A stretch of DNA of 64,000 nucleotides from Clostridiales bacterium (GTDB lineage: Bacteria > Bacillota > Clostridia > Oscillospirales > CAG-272), in the NCBI GenBank assembly GCA_022800625.1, contig JAAWQR010000001.1, positions 167,360 through 231,359 of the forward strand. Reading direction: 5' to 3'. The notes beneath the pieces were generated by a model. It searched no databases, was not told the origin of the DNA, and was given only the letters and a program-made list of their open reading frames with translations. The position numbers and the translations under genes were made by a program. Of the stretch, positions 46,170-55,500 are shown one piece after another (position 1 is the first letter of the stretch; each line of letters starts with the position of its first letter).

Positions 46170-47864
46170 TCAAACTGTCATTTTTCTGAGTATATGCCAT
46201 CCGCTCTCTTCAGAATATACGGCTATCACTCCGTCTGAACATGATGAAATATGAGTGTATGCAAAAGGCACGACTATATTCCCCGATGTATCTATCATAC
46301 CATATCTGCCGTCAGCTGTTCCGATAACTGCAAGCCCTTCTGAAAATGCTTCGGCATCGGTATATATAGGCTGTGCGATCCACTTACCGCTGTAATCCAT
46401 AAATCCGTAAAGACCGTCTCTTTCAAGAAGTATCATTCCGTCCGAATAAGCTTTAATATCATAGCCTACAGGAGTCGGATAAACATTTCCCGAAGTATCT
46501 ATAAGAATTTCTTCGCTTGAATAAACCTTCTGTGTGTTATTGGTTTCATAATTGGAAAAGTCTATTATCTCGCGTCTTACTCTTACCAGTCCGTGGTCAT
46601 AATAAAAATATCCTATACTTTCCGGTCCGTTTGAAATAGGCGGTAAAATATTCTCAATAACGTACCACCCCATATTGTTTCTGTATCTCTTTACCGTATT
46701 AAATGCACGCGCCCCGTTCTGCTTTATAAAATAAAGTCCGCCGTCCTGATAATATTCTTCCGTCAGAACGCAACCGAGTCCTTCATTGAAATTGTATACT
46801 CTGTCAAAATAGCGATCGGAAATAACATTATCATAAAGCTTATAATTCCAATAAGCATCGTGCTCAAATGTTATCTTACCGTCAATATCTTTTTTATAGG
46901 TATTACTTTTCTCGGCATACATGCTTATCCGTCCGTCTGTGATTCCGTAATACGAGGGATAATCAAAATATAGTCCCCTTCCCTCTGTCATGTCATCATA
47001 ATCAGCCGCGACAAAAGACGAACCGCTGAGTCTGTAAAACACCTTTACCTCCTCAGTCACCGGATTACCTTCGCCGAGTTCGTCGATTTTACCCTTGACG
47101 ATCACAGTTTTATCTTTCTTGTGCGGTTCTCTGATCCTTATTCTGTCTTCATCATCTCTCGATACACCCTCGCAGTCAAATCTGCCGCTCTCGACAGTTC
47201 CCATCTTATAGAACAAAGGATTTCCGTCTCTGTCTCTTGTATATGCCGGAATATAATTCTCATCACTGAAGCTCGTTATCCTGCGGCCGTCTTTAGAATA
47301 TATATCGAGACTTTCACCGTTATCTATAAACATATATCCCATATATAGCTCTATCGCCGGACGAGCCTGCTCTGTCTCGGTATACTCTGCTGTAAACTTA
47401 CTGTAGTCGGAAAGCTGCTTATATTCAAGCTCATATACAGTTCTGTTTCTGACTGAAAACTTATACGGTATATCAAATTCGGGAGTCATTTTGGCTATTA
47501 TGCAGCTATCGGCAGTATACGGAACATTTGTGGTATAATAGCCGTCAGAAGCAAGCAATCCTGCGCCCGGAAATGTAACAGGATCTGAAGACAGCTCCGC
47601 TGTATTGCTGACTGTAAGGACAGAGTTTCCGTGATCTTTTTTTATCTGAGAGAGCAATTCATCGGCATTAAGCTCCGAGCTTACATCTCCGCCTATAAAA
47701 ATGTTTTTCGGAACCTCCGGCATCACCGTAACAGTTTCTTCGGGCGGCGCCTTATCCTCCCGTTTTGTTTGAGATCCGATATAAAATATTGCCGCAGAAG
47801 CTGCCGCCGCAAAAACAAGTACTGACAATACTCGGGCGAGTTTTACCGAAAAAATTTTTTTCAT
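46170..47864 (-). CDS. Membrane-anchored WG-repeat protein
   Basis: A 564-residue exported protein. The start at 47864 (MKKIFSVKLARVLSVLVF) gives one N-terminal helix at about 8-30, so it is either anchored or secreted. The C-terminal 150 residues hold WG-repeats: YGFMDYSGKWIAQPIYTDAEAFSEGLAVI and YGMIDTSGNIVVPFAYTHIS. Less regular copies extend upstream (LGCVLTEEYYQDGGLYFIKQNG). WG-repeat proteins are surface beta-propeller-like proteins of unknown role. No partner is clear. Confidence 0.8.
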   Translation of the reverse strand: MKKIFSVKLARVLSVLVFAAAASAAIFYIGSQTKREDKAPPEETVTVMPEVPKNIFIGGDVSSELNADELLSQIKKDHGNSVLTVSNTAELSSDPVTFPGAGLLASDGYYTTNVPYTADSCIIAKMTPEFDIPYKFSVRNRTVYELEYKQLSDYSKFTAEYTETEQARPAIELYMGYMFIDNGESLDIYSKDGRRITSFSDENYIPAYTRDRDGNPLFYKMGTVESGRFDCEGVSRDDEDRIRIREPHKKDKTVIVKGKIDELGEGNPVTEEVKVFYRLSGSSFVAADYDDMTEGRGLYFDYPSYYGITDGRISMYAEKSNTYKKDIDGKITFEHDAYWNYKLYDNVISDRYFDRVYNFNEGLGCVLTEEYYQDGGLYFIKQNGARAFNTVKRYRNNMGWYVIENILPPISNGPESIGYFYYDHGLVRVRREIIDFSNYETNNTQKVYSSEEILIDTSGNVYPTPVGYDIKAYSDGMILLERDGLYGFMDYSGKWIAQPIYTDAEAFSEGLAVIGTADGRYGMIDTSGNIVVPFAYTHISSCSDGVIAVYSEESGWHILRKMTV

Positions 47865-47917
47865 ACAGATCACCACTTTTAATTTTGTATCTCAACTTTG
47901 AGATAAGCTCATACAAA

Positions 47918-48400
47918 TTACTTATGATATTTTCCGCCGGCGTTTATTTCCGCCGAGCGGTAAATTGCTTCAAAAAGCATAACTCTTGCAAGCTTATGAG
48001 GAAATGTCATTCTTGACATTGAAAGTCGAAGATCGGAAATATTCTTTACACGCTCCGAAAGACCGTGCGATGATCCGATTATGAATGTAACGGACGGATT
48101 TCCGTCGGTAGCCGCGCGATCAATAACCGCCGCCAATTCTTCAGAGGAAAGCAGCTTACCTTCTATGCACATTGAAATAACGAAAGAGCGCTTCGGTATA
48201 GATGCTATAATTCTTTCCGCCTCAAAATCCAGGGCTGATCTTATCTGTAATTCCGACGGGGCAGACTGGAGTTTTTCTTCCTTTATTTCAATTTCTGAAA
48301 CGCGGGAAGCTCCGCCGAGCCGCTTTTTATATTCATCGACAGCATCACGGAAATATTTTTCTTTGAGTCCTCCCACGGCTATAACCGTAACACTCTGCAT
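47918..48400 (-). CDS. rlmH: 23S rRNA (pseudouridine1915-N3)-methyltransferase RlmH
   Basis: A 160-residue SPOUT enzyme methylating pseudouridine 1915 in helix 69 of 23S rRNA. The start MQSVTVIAVGGLKEKYF and the knot segments FIIGSSHGLSERV and LRLSMSRMTFPHKLARVMLFEAIYRSAEINAGGKYHK are diagnostic. Its start follows GGAGGG. It precedes the WG-repeat gene on the same strand. Confidence 0.96.
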   Translation of the reverse strand: MQSVTVIAVGGLKEKYFRDAVDEYKKRLGGASRVSEIEIKEEKLQSAPSELQIRSALDFEAERIIASIPKRSFVISMCIEGKLLSSEELAAVIDRAATDGNPSVTFIIGSSHGLSERVKNISDLRLSMSRMTFPHKLARVMLFEAIYRSAEINAGGKYHK

Positions 48401-48430
48401 TAGTTTTAACCCTCCGCGGTATAATTGATC

Positions 48431-48829
48431 CTAAAAAATATATTCTATCAATATTGGAAAATAAAGCTCTGCGTAATTGATGATAATGGTAATCGCCATC
48501 GGAATGAGCACATAAAGTATTTTTGCAGCCGAGGCTTTCTTTTTTCTTTCACTGTTCAAAATTTCTGTTTTTTGAACCGGAGACATATCATCAGGCAATT
48601 CTTCGGGAGGTGTAGCAGACAATCGCAAAACAAATCCGTTTTTGGCATAGAAAATGCAGAAAAGAATTGCAGTCAGGAATATGTATGCCGTAATTCCCAC
48701 ATAGTATATCATGACATCTAATTTATAACCCAAATAAAGTATTACCTTGTAAATTAAAAACATGATAATAAAGCTTATAATGAATGATATAACTTTTTTC
48801 GGAGTAATATTTTCTTTTATATGTTTCAT
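48431..48829 (-). CDS. Small membrane protein, unknown
   Basis: A 132-residue protein with three or four hydrophobic stretches: residues 13-35, 38-62 and 105-130. A polar loop (RLSATPPEELPDDMSPVQKTEILNSERKKKASAA) sits between the second and last. No family is recognised. The start is preceded by GGAGG. It is between galK and rlmH on the same strand, with short gaps, so it may be co-transcribed with them. Confidence 0.75.
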   Translation of the reverse strand: MKHIKENITPKKVISFIISFIIMFLIYKVILYLGYKLDVMIYYVGITAYIFLTAILFCIFYAKNGFVLRLSATPPEELPDDMSPVQKTEILNSERKKKASAAKILYVLIPMAITIIINYAELYFPILIEYIF

Positions 48830-48857
48830 AATGACCTCCGTCAGGCCTCTGTATGCA

Positions 48858-50150
48858 TTACAGCTTCAATTCAATTGCGCCGGCACGCCGAATTGACAGC
48901 GCATAGCACGCCCCCTTTCCGAATACCGAATCCATAAGGCTCTTATATTCATCGGTATCGGCAATTGGGATAAACGCTTGTATAGTTCCCGCAAAGCCGC
49001 CGCCGTGAACACGGCAAGCCGCGCGCTTTTCCGCAAGATAATTCTCGGTTATGCAGAGAGCTAGTGAAAGACCCTGCTCCGCAACATTTTTCGTCGTATA
49101 AACATTTTGCAGATATTTAAAGCTTGAGTTCCCGCTGTTTCTCACACCATCAAAGAACGCATCAATATCTCCCTGACGAAGCGCATCAGCCTGAGCGGCA
49201 ACTCTCTCGTTTTCAGCTGTAAAGTGCATAGCGCGGAGAAATGCTCTATCGCCTGCTTTAGTTCTGATGTCAGCGGCACGTGTGATGAGTTCATCAGATG
49301 TGATTCCTCTCAGTACATCGCGTCCGAAGATTTGCGCCACTGACTTCATTTCAGACGGCACCGAAGCATAATCTTCATTGAGATCCGCGTGATTTCCGCC
49401 TGTATTTACAATACATAGAGAATATCCCGCTTTTGTCATGTCAAAATCTATACTTTCTATTACAGGAGAGGCGGGATCTTCAAAATCTATTGCAATAAAA
49501 CCGCCGACTGCACATGCAGTCTGATCCATCAGACCGCACGGCTTTCCGAAATATTTATTTTCCGCAAACTGCGCCATTTTGGCTATCTCAGTGTTTGAAA
49601 CATTGCCGTCGTTGTAGAGATAATTCAGTATATTGCCGACCATTACCTCAAAAGCGGCTGAAGACGAGAGTCCGGAGCCTTTAAGCACATTTGAAACCGT
49701 ATACGCATTAAATCCGCCTATTTTGTATCCTGCATCAAGGAAAGCTCGCTGCATTCCCGCGATAATGGATTTTGATGTATAGAACAGCTCCGCCGAAGTC
49801 GCTGCGCAAAGCTTTTCGTCAACTACATCTTCGGGAAAGCCTTCGCTCTTGATTCTGACAGTAGAGTCGTCGGTAGGAACAGCTACGGCAAGTATGTCAA
49901 GATTGACGGAAGCCGCAATAACCCGTCCGTGATTATGATCGGTGTGGTTTCCCGAAATCTCACTTCTCCCGCCGACGGAAAAAATTCTGACACCGTCCGT
50001 CTCTCCGTAAATTTCCTTAAACTTATCTGCGGCATTTATATATCTTTCCCTCTCCGACAAAATTTTGTCTTCTGAGACAGAACATTCACATTTCAAAGCA
50101 CTGTCAAGAGCGCCTGCGCTTATTTTGTTTTTTATGTCTGAAATTTTCAT
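48858..50150 (-). CDS. galK: Galactokinase (GHMP family)
   Basis: A 430-residue sugar kinase making galactose-1-phosphate. The substrate-binding motif appears as RSEISGNHTDHNHG, in place of the common GRxNLIGEHTDY. The GHMP ATP loop is LKGSGLSSSAAFEVMVG, LMDQTACAVGG follows, and the C-terminal motif is CRVHGGGFAGTIQAFI. The Gly-Asn-His-Thr-Asp version is seen in clostridial galactokinase homologs, so another hexose substrate is possible. It has its own promoter; no other galactose genes are in the window. Confidence 0.85.
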   Translation of the reverse strand: MKISDIKNKISAGALDSALKCECSVSEDKILSERERYINAADKFKEIYGETDGVRIFSVGGRSEISGNHTDHNHGRVIAASVNLDILAVAVPTDDSTVRIKSEGFPEDVVDEKLCAATSAELFYTSKSIIAGMQRAFLDAGYKIGGFNAYTVSNVLKGSGLSSSAAFEVMVGNILNYLYNDGNVSNTEIAKMAQFAENKYFGKPCGLMDQTACAVGGFIAIDFEDPASPVIESIDFDMTKAGYSLCIVNTGGNHADLNEDYASVPSEMKSVAQIFGRDVLRGITSDELITRAADIRTKAGDRAFLRAMHFTAENERVAAQADALRQGDIDAFFDGVRNSGNSSFKYLQNVYTTKNVAEQGLSLALCITENYLAEKRAACRVHGGGFAGTIQAFIPIADTDEYKSLMDSVFGKGACYALSIRRAGAIELKL

Positions 50151-50188
50151 AACGGCACATACACTTTCTATCTTAGTTTTGTGATTAT

Positions 50189-50217
50189 ATTATACTATTT
50201 TTCAGACTCACATACAA
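50189..50217 (-). promoter_or_regulatory. Promoter of galK
   Basis: On the minus strand TTGTAT (50212-50217), 17 bp and TATAAT (50189-50194), about 38 bp upstream of the start codon. Confidence 0.65.
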
Positions 50218-50286
50218 TAGCTTAATGTAAAATTTAAAAGCCGTAACGCAAAATTAAAAAATGCCGTGTAAAATCCGATTTTAGTA

Positions 50287-50315
50287 TTGTGAAAAATATA
50301 AAATTATGATAAAAT
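50287..50315 (+). promoter_or_regulatory. Promoter of dus
   Basis: TTGTGA (50287-50292), 17 bp and TAAAAT (50310-50315), about 45 bp upstream of the start at 50361. Confidence 0.6.
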
Positions 50316-50360
50316 AGCCTTGTTATGCAAAATGACGGTATTTTTTAAGGGAGATCTGAT

Positions 50361-51332
50361 ATGAACGGTACTAAAAAAATATATGCGGGACTGTCTCCTA
50401 TGGCAGGCTTTACCGATATGCCGTTCAGGCGAATCTGTACCGAATTCGGCGCTGATTATACCGTAAGTGAAATGATATCAGCCGCTGCAATATGCTACGG
50501 CGATAAAAAAACTAAAAGCCTGTGCGGTATATCGCCGGATGAGGGTTCATGCGCTCTTCAGATTTTCGGGCACGATCCTGCACAAATGAGTTATGCTGCG
50601 GATACACTGACAGATCCTGAAATAAACGAAATACTCCCATTTGCAGTTGAAATCAACATGGGTTGTCCCGTTCGCAAAATCGTAACGTCGGGAGACGGTT
50701 CCGCACTTATGAAAACTCCTGAACTTGCAGCTGAGATAACCCGTGCCGTCAGCGATGTTCTGAGGGCAAAAAACATTCCGCTTTGGGTGAAAATCCGTGC
50801 AGGCTGGGATAAAAACAGCATAAATGCACCGTACTTCGCGGCTCTGATAGCTGACTCAGGCGCGTCGCGCATTACAATACACGGACGAACACGTGAGCAA
50901 ATGTATGCGCCGAGTTCCGATAACGGAATAATACGTGAAGTCAGACGGATTGTTGATAAATCTGTCCCCGTGATTGGAAACGGAGATATCAACTCTGCCG
51001 AAGACGCCGTGAGAATGATAGATGAAACAGAATGCGACGGTGTTTCTATAGGCCGCGCCGCATGCGGCAATCCGTGGATTTTTAAAAATATACGCAACTA
51101 TGCAAACGGTGACAAGCCGTATATTCCTTCCGTGCATGATAAAATCGAATGTGCGCTTCTTCTTACCGCCGAAGTGATAAGAATAAAAGGCGAAGCTGTC
51201 GGAATCAGAGAAGCAAGAGGGCGCGCCGCACATTTTATACGTGGTATTCACGGTTCGGCTCAGGTAAGAGATCTTCTCAATCATGCTGAAAGCTATGATG
51301 AATTTGCGGCGATACTTCGCTCGCTTAAATAA
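50361..51332 (+). CDS. dus: tRNA-dihydrouridine synthase
   Basis: A 323-residue flavoenzyme reducing uridines in the tRNA D-loop. The family motifs are LSPMAGFTDMPFRRI, INMGCPVRKIVTSGDGSALM with the catalytic Cys, RITIHGRTREQMY, VIGNGDINSAEDA and GVSIGRAACGNPWIF. Its FMN barrel is followed by the helical tRNA-binding domain. GGGAG lies just upstream of the ATG. The SGNH hydrolase gene follows after 36 bp. Confidence 0.95.
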   Translation: MNGTKKIYAGLSPMAGFTDMPFRRICTEFGADYTVSEMISAAAICYGDKKTKSLCGISPDEGSCALQIFGHDPAQMSYAADTLTDPEINEILPFAVEINMGCPVRKIVTSGDGSALMKTPELAAEITRAVSDVLRAKNIPLWVKIRAGWDKNSINAPYFAALIADSGASRITIHGRTREQMYAPSSDNGIIREVRRIVDKSVPVIGNGDINSAEDAVRMIDETECDGVSIGRAACGNPWIFKNIRNYANGDKPYIPSVHDKIECALLLTAEVIRIKGEAVGIREARGRAAHFIRGIHGSAQVRDLLNHAESYDEFAAILRSLK

Positions 51333-51368
51333 AAATATTCTCCCAGACGGGAAGATTGGAGTAAATTT

Positions 51369-52283
51369 ATGAAAGATTATAAAGGAAGCGGCATACCTCA
51401 GTTTCCTGCAAATGCAAGGGTATGCTTTTTAGGCGACAGTCTTACGGCAAGCGGTCTTTGGACAGAGATAATTTTTGAAGAATATCTGAAAAACTGTCCC
51501 GAAAAGAATGTCAGGATATACAACTGCGGAGTAGGCACATCTACCGCAAGATTTGCAATAGAGCACTACACAGAGGATCTTTTGACATTTTCCCCTACGC
51601 ATATTGTAATTATGTATGCGGGAAACGATATAAACTGTTATTCCGGAACACTCTATGAAAAAACACAAAAGTTTTACAATGACATGCACGAGTTATGCGA
51701 CATTATATTGTCACACGGAATAAAAATTTATTTTATGACAGCTCCCGCGTCGCATTCTGACGATGATAAACCTACCGATGTACGGGCTATATGCTATGTT
51801 GTTTTGAGAACGCTTGCCGATGAATATAAAACCGAATGCACAGATCTGTACAAAATGATGACGCCGCACCTTGACCGCGCCGATATGATAATGGACGATT
51901 TAGTTCACCCGAATGCACTCGGCGAAGCTGTTATGGCAAGACTCTTTTTACACAGTCAGGGATTTGACGGATACGGACCTGACAGTGTCGATTTTCTCTC
52001 TCCTGTTGTCCTAAAGGGAGACGGAGACCGAAGATTCATATTTGACAATAAACTGCGACGTATATGGCTAACTATAGCAAATATTTCAACTGTCGGCGAT
52101 ACAATTGATGAAAAGATTGAAACCTTAAAAGAAAAGCTCACATCTCATAATGAAGGCAGATGGGATGACTTCTGTTACTATCGCGCTATGGATTTCATTG
52201 AAATGCGTCCTAATATGGATTTCTACCATCAGGAGCTTGAACGCCTTACCGATATCATGCTTGAAAAAGCTAATATCAAATAA
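51369..52283 (+). CDS. SGNH/GDSL-family hydrolase
   Basis: A 304-residue esterase-like protein without a signal peptide. The blocks are VCFLGDSLTASGLW (nucleophile Ser), GVGTSTARFA (oxyanion Gly), MYAGNDINCY (oxyanion Asn) and DLVHPNALGEAVMA (Asp/His pair). The C-terminal 90 residues (from DRRFIFDNKL) are outside the fold and unknown. It probably removes acetyl groups from a sugar, which is inference. The ribosome site GGAG is 5 nt after a TCCC/GGGA hairpin at 51341-51352. Confidence 0.85.
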   Translation: MKDYKGSGIPQFPANARVCFLGDSLTASGLWTEIIFEEYLKNCPEKNVRIYNCGVGTSTARFAIEHYTEDLLTFSPTHIVIMYAGNDINCYSGTLYEKTQKFYNDMHELCDIILSHGIKIYFMTAPASHSDDDKPTDVRAICYVVLRTLADEYKTECTDLYKMMTPHLDRADMIMDDLVHPNALGEAVMARLFLHSQGFDGYGPDSVDFLSPVVLKGDGDRRFIFDNKLRRIWLTIANISTVGDTIDEKIETLKEKLTSHNEGRWDDFCYYRAMDFIEMRPNMDFYHQELERLTDIMLEKANIK

Positions 52284-52295
52284 ATACACAAAAAA

Positions 52296-52321
52296 TCCTG
52301 CGGTTTTCCGCAGGACTTTTT
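52296..52321 (+). terminator. Terminator of the dus-SGNH operon
   Basis: An 8-bp GC-rich stem (52296-52303 with 52308-52315) with a TTTT loop is followed by CTTTTT. It ends just before the oppositely oriented tRNA gene. Confidence 0.9.
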
Positions 52322-52322
52322 A

Positions 52323-52393
52323 AGCAGATAACGAGAATTGAACTCGCATATTCAGCTTGGGAAGCTGACGTTCTGCCACTGAACTATATCTGC
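52323..52393 (-). tRNA. tRNA-Gly (anticodon CCC)
   Basis: A 71-nt cloverleaf folds on the minus strand. The 7-bp acceptor is 52387-52393 with 52324-52330, the D arm GTTC/GAAC, the anticodon stem TCAGC/GCTGA around TTCCCAA, and the T arm carries TTCAATT. The anticodon is CCC, reading GGG. The discriminator base is U, as in bacterial tRNA-Gly. CCA is not encoded. Confidence 0.93.
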
Positions 52394-52459
52394 TTTCAAG
52401 ACAATTATATTATACGACTTTAAGCATTGCCAGTCAAGATAAAAACTGAAAAATAATCC

Positions 52460-52486
52460 GAGAGCCGAGACTACATCTCGGCTCTC
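52460..52486 (-). terminator. Terminator of the SLH/glycosidase gene
   Basis: An 11-bp perfect stem (52460-52470 with 52476-52486) lies 17 bp beyond the stop at 52503 and is followed on the minus strand by ATTATTTTT. It also lies upstream of the tRNA gene on the same strand. Confidence 0.85.
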
Positions 52487-52502
52487 AAAATTATTATTTA
52501 CT

Positions 52503-55500
52503 TCAGTGTGCTCTTGCAAGTACTGCTCCGCATTTGGTGCAAGTCTGATGTGTGACAGCAGTAGCTTCGGGACCGGGAGTATGGATATGGTGTTCTTCAC
52601 GATTCAATATCTCATATTTTCCGCTGAATACTCCTGAATCAATGAGCTGCTGCGCTATCGAACCTTCTTCAAAATACCACGTATTACTGTTATAGCTATT
52701 CTTACCTGTCATACACTTATAGCCGACGTATATCTCTTTTGCATTGCTAAACCCGTCTCCGAGGTGCATTACGCTGTCTGGAAGATATATGGAGGTAAGT
52801 TTTGTTCCTTCAAATGCACGTCTGCCGATATACAGGAGACTGTTCGGAAGTTCGACATCTTCAAGGCTCTTGCAGTTGTAGAACGCGTTTTCATCAATCT
52901 GTAAAACGCTGTTTGCAAGCTTCACATTTGTGATAGATTTGCAGTTTGCAAACGCATAGTACTCAATATCTGTGATTCCGTAAGGAATGTTGATTTCTCC
53001 GCTAAGATTTGAGCAGTCTCTGAATGCCGCAACACCGAGTTTGGTGAGTGAGGTCGGGAAAGTAAAGCTCTGAAGAGACGAGCATCTCAAGAAGGCATAG
53101 TCTCCGATAGCTTCAACAGAATCCGGTACACTTACAGCTTCAAGACCATCGCAATCCGTAAAGGCGTATTCGCCGATAACCGTAACAGTGCTTGGAAGCG
53201 ACACATTTTTAAGTGAATAACACTTTTCAAATGCTCTCTCTCCGATAGATTTTGCCTTGCCGAGAGTTACATTTTCAAGAACTGCGTCAAAGTAAAACGC
53301 ACACTCTCCGATATCGGTAACACTGTCGGGAATGCTTACATTCTTCAGAGAACTACAATTTGAGAATGCACCATTGCCTACGGATGTAATTCCGTTTTCA
53401 AGCGTAACTGATGTGAGCTTATCGTTTCCGCTGAAGGCATATGCGCCGATTCCGCCTACAGGCATACCGTTAAGCACTGCGGGGATTGTAACCTCTCCGC
53501 CGTTTCCGCTATATGATACGATTGTCGCTTTGCCGTCATCAACCTTGTATGTGTAATCGCCCGACGTTTGAGTCTGAGGCTTTTCAAGGTTGATTGAAGG
53601 AGCTGCTGCGTCTGCTTGAAGCAGAATCGGCGTATCGGGATAAAGCATAAATGTTTCACCGTACATATCACCGCTTCTCAATTCACGTGAGGAGGTAACA
53701 ACCTCACCGTTGATTATAAGCTTTACAGACATCGGCTTTGTTATTCCCATGGAATAAGCCGTAACTACGGTATGTCCGTTGTATTCCGCCGACTGCCACT
53801 CTGTGCTGTTCTTAACGGTTTCGCCCGTTTCGGCGTCTATAAGCCATACATTCTGAAAATCATTCTTATCAAGATATTTTTCAAATACAGCTTTGTACGC
53901 ATTAACATTGGGCTGAACATCTATAACAGTGGAAAGCTCTTTGATGATTCTCGGAAGATCGCTTGTATGCTCTTGATTGAAGTCATCTTTTTTCAGAGAA
54001 TCACGGCCGACCATTATGATCTTACCGCCGTTTTCGGCAAACTGATATATAGCCTTGAGCGTATTTTCAGAAACATTTTCGGATTCGGGAATAATCAGAA
54101 CCTTACACTTGTTTATCTTTTCAATCTGTTCTTCAGAAACTATTCTTACCTGTTCTCCGCTGTAAAGGCAAGCTGTATATACGTCATTTATACTGTCACT
54201 TCCGCGTCCGCCCATATACTGACGAGACGGATATGAATAGAGAAGCGCAATATCTGCCTCAGTTGTTTCAATAGCATTTATCTCGTATGAGAGACGGTTA
54301 AGATCAAGTGTTACTGCTCCTACATTATAAAGCGTTTTCGGTCTTGATGTATAGTTTGATTTTTTATAATTTCCTGTATCCGGCCAATAATCCCAAGACC
54401 AAATTGTACCGACACCCATGTGATGTATAAATCCGCGCCATATAACGCGATCCATATAGCGATCTGTGGCAGGAGTAAATGTAAGATATCCGCTGTCACG
54501 TAAAATATGCACTTCCGAGTCTACTACGGGAGCGTCATATGCGCCTGCAACATGGTCATACGCCAACGCTGAGTCTGCACCGTAATCAATACCGCCAAGT
54601 TCCTGGAAATCAGACCAATATTCATGGCGCGTACCGGTTTGTTTCATTCCCCGGTCGCTTTCATTGTTTTGAATCTTAGTACTGATAGGAATATTCGGCG
54701 CAAGCTCTTTTACTATGCCCGCTTCCCATCTGTGAAAATCTGAATGAACCTTTGCCGCAAATGACATTCCGTCATAAGCATAAGCATTGTCGTCAAAGAG
54801 ATCTTCTCTTACCGGTATCGGTACTTCCTCAAAAGATGCGTATGAAGAACTGTATACTTCGTTAAGTTTGTCTACAGATTCATATCTTTCCGCAAGGAAC
54901 TCTCTCCACTTCGGAAGATACGTGTCACCATAGGACGCCGGTTTTAAGCCGGGCTCGTTTGCAAGTACGATATTGTTCAGTGATTTATACTCAGCTACCA
55001 TCGGCACAACTGCTCTAAGATAAGCCTCGACCATTTCCTTCGTTTTTTCATGCTCGAGATTTATATTCAGGAAGCTGATTGTATCGTCGGTTTCATGATA
55101 AAGAGTCGGATCGTTATATGAATCCACAACGGTCTTCTGTAGTCTTCCGCCGCCGCGGATGATAACAAGAGTTATCGCTATATTGTTCTGCTCAGCTTCT
55201 TCAAATACTTTCAGATGCTTCTCAAGAAGGCCTGTATCAACAACATAATGACCGTCTTTGCTTATTCCCTTTTCATCAACGGAATTGGGAGTTCTGATAA
55301 TGTCAAACATGTAGAGTTCCATATACTCATACGCATTAACGCCGAGATCCGAATAGTTCGGCATTTCATGAGTATTCATGGCATATCCGTCGCCCCAGCC
55401 GTAAAAGTATACAGGACGCTTTTTCTCGTTTCCGTAGCTGTCTACTGTCTGAGCAAGAAGCGTATATCCGTCGATCTCCATGTTGTCGCTTGTGACGTAC

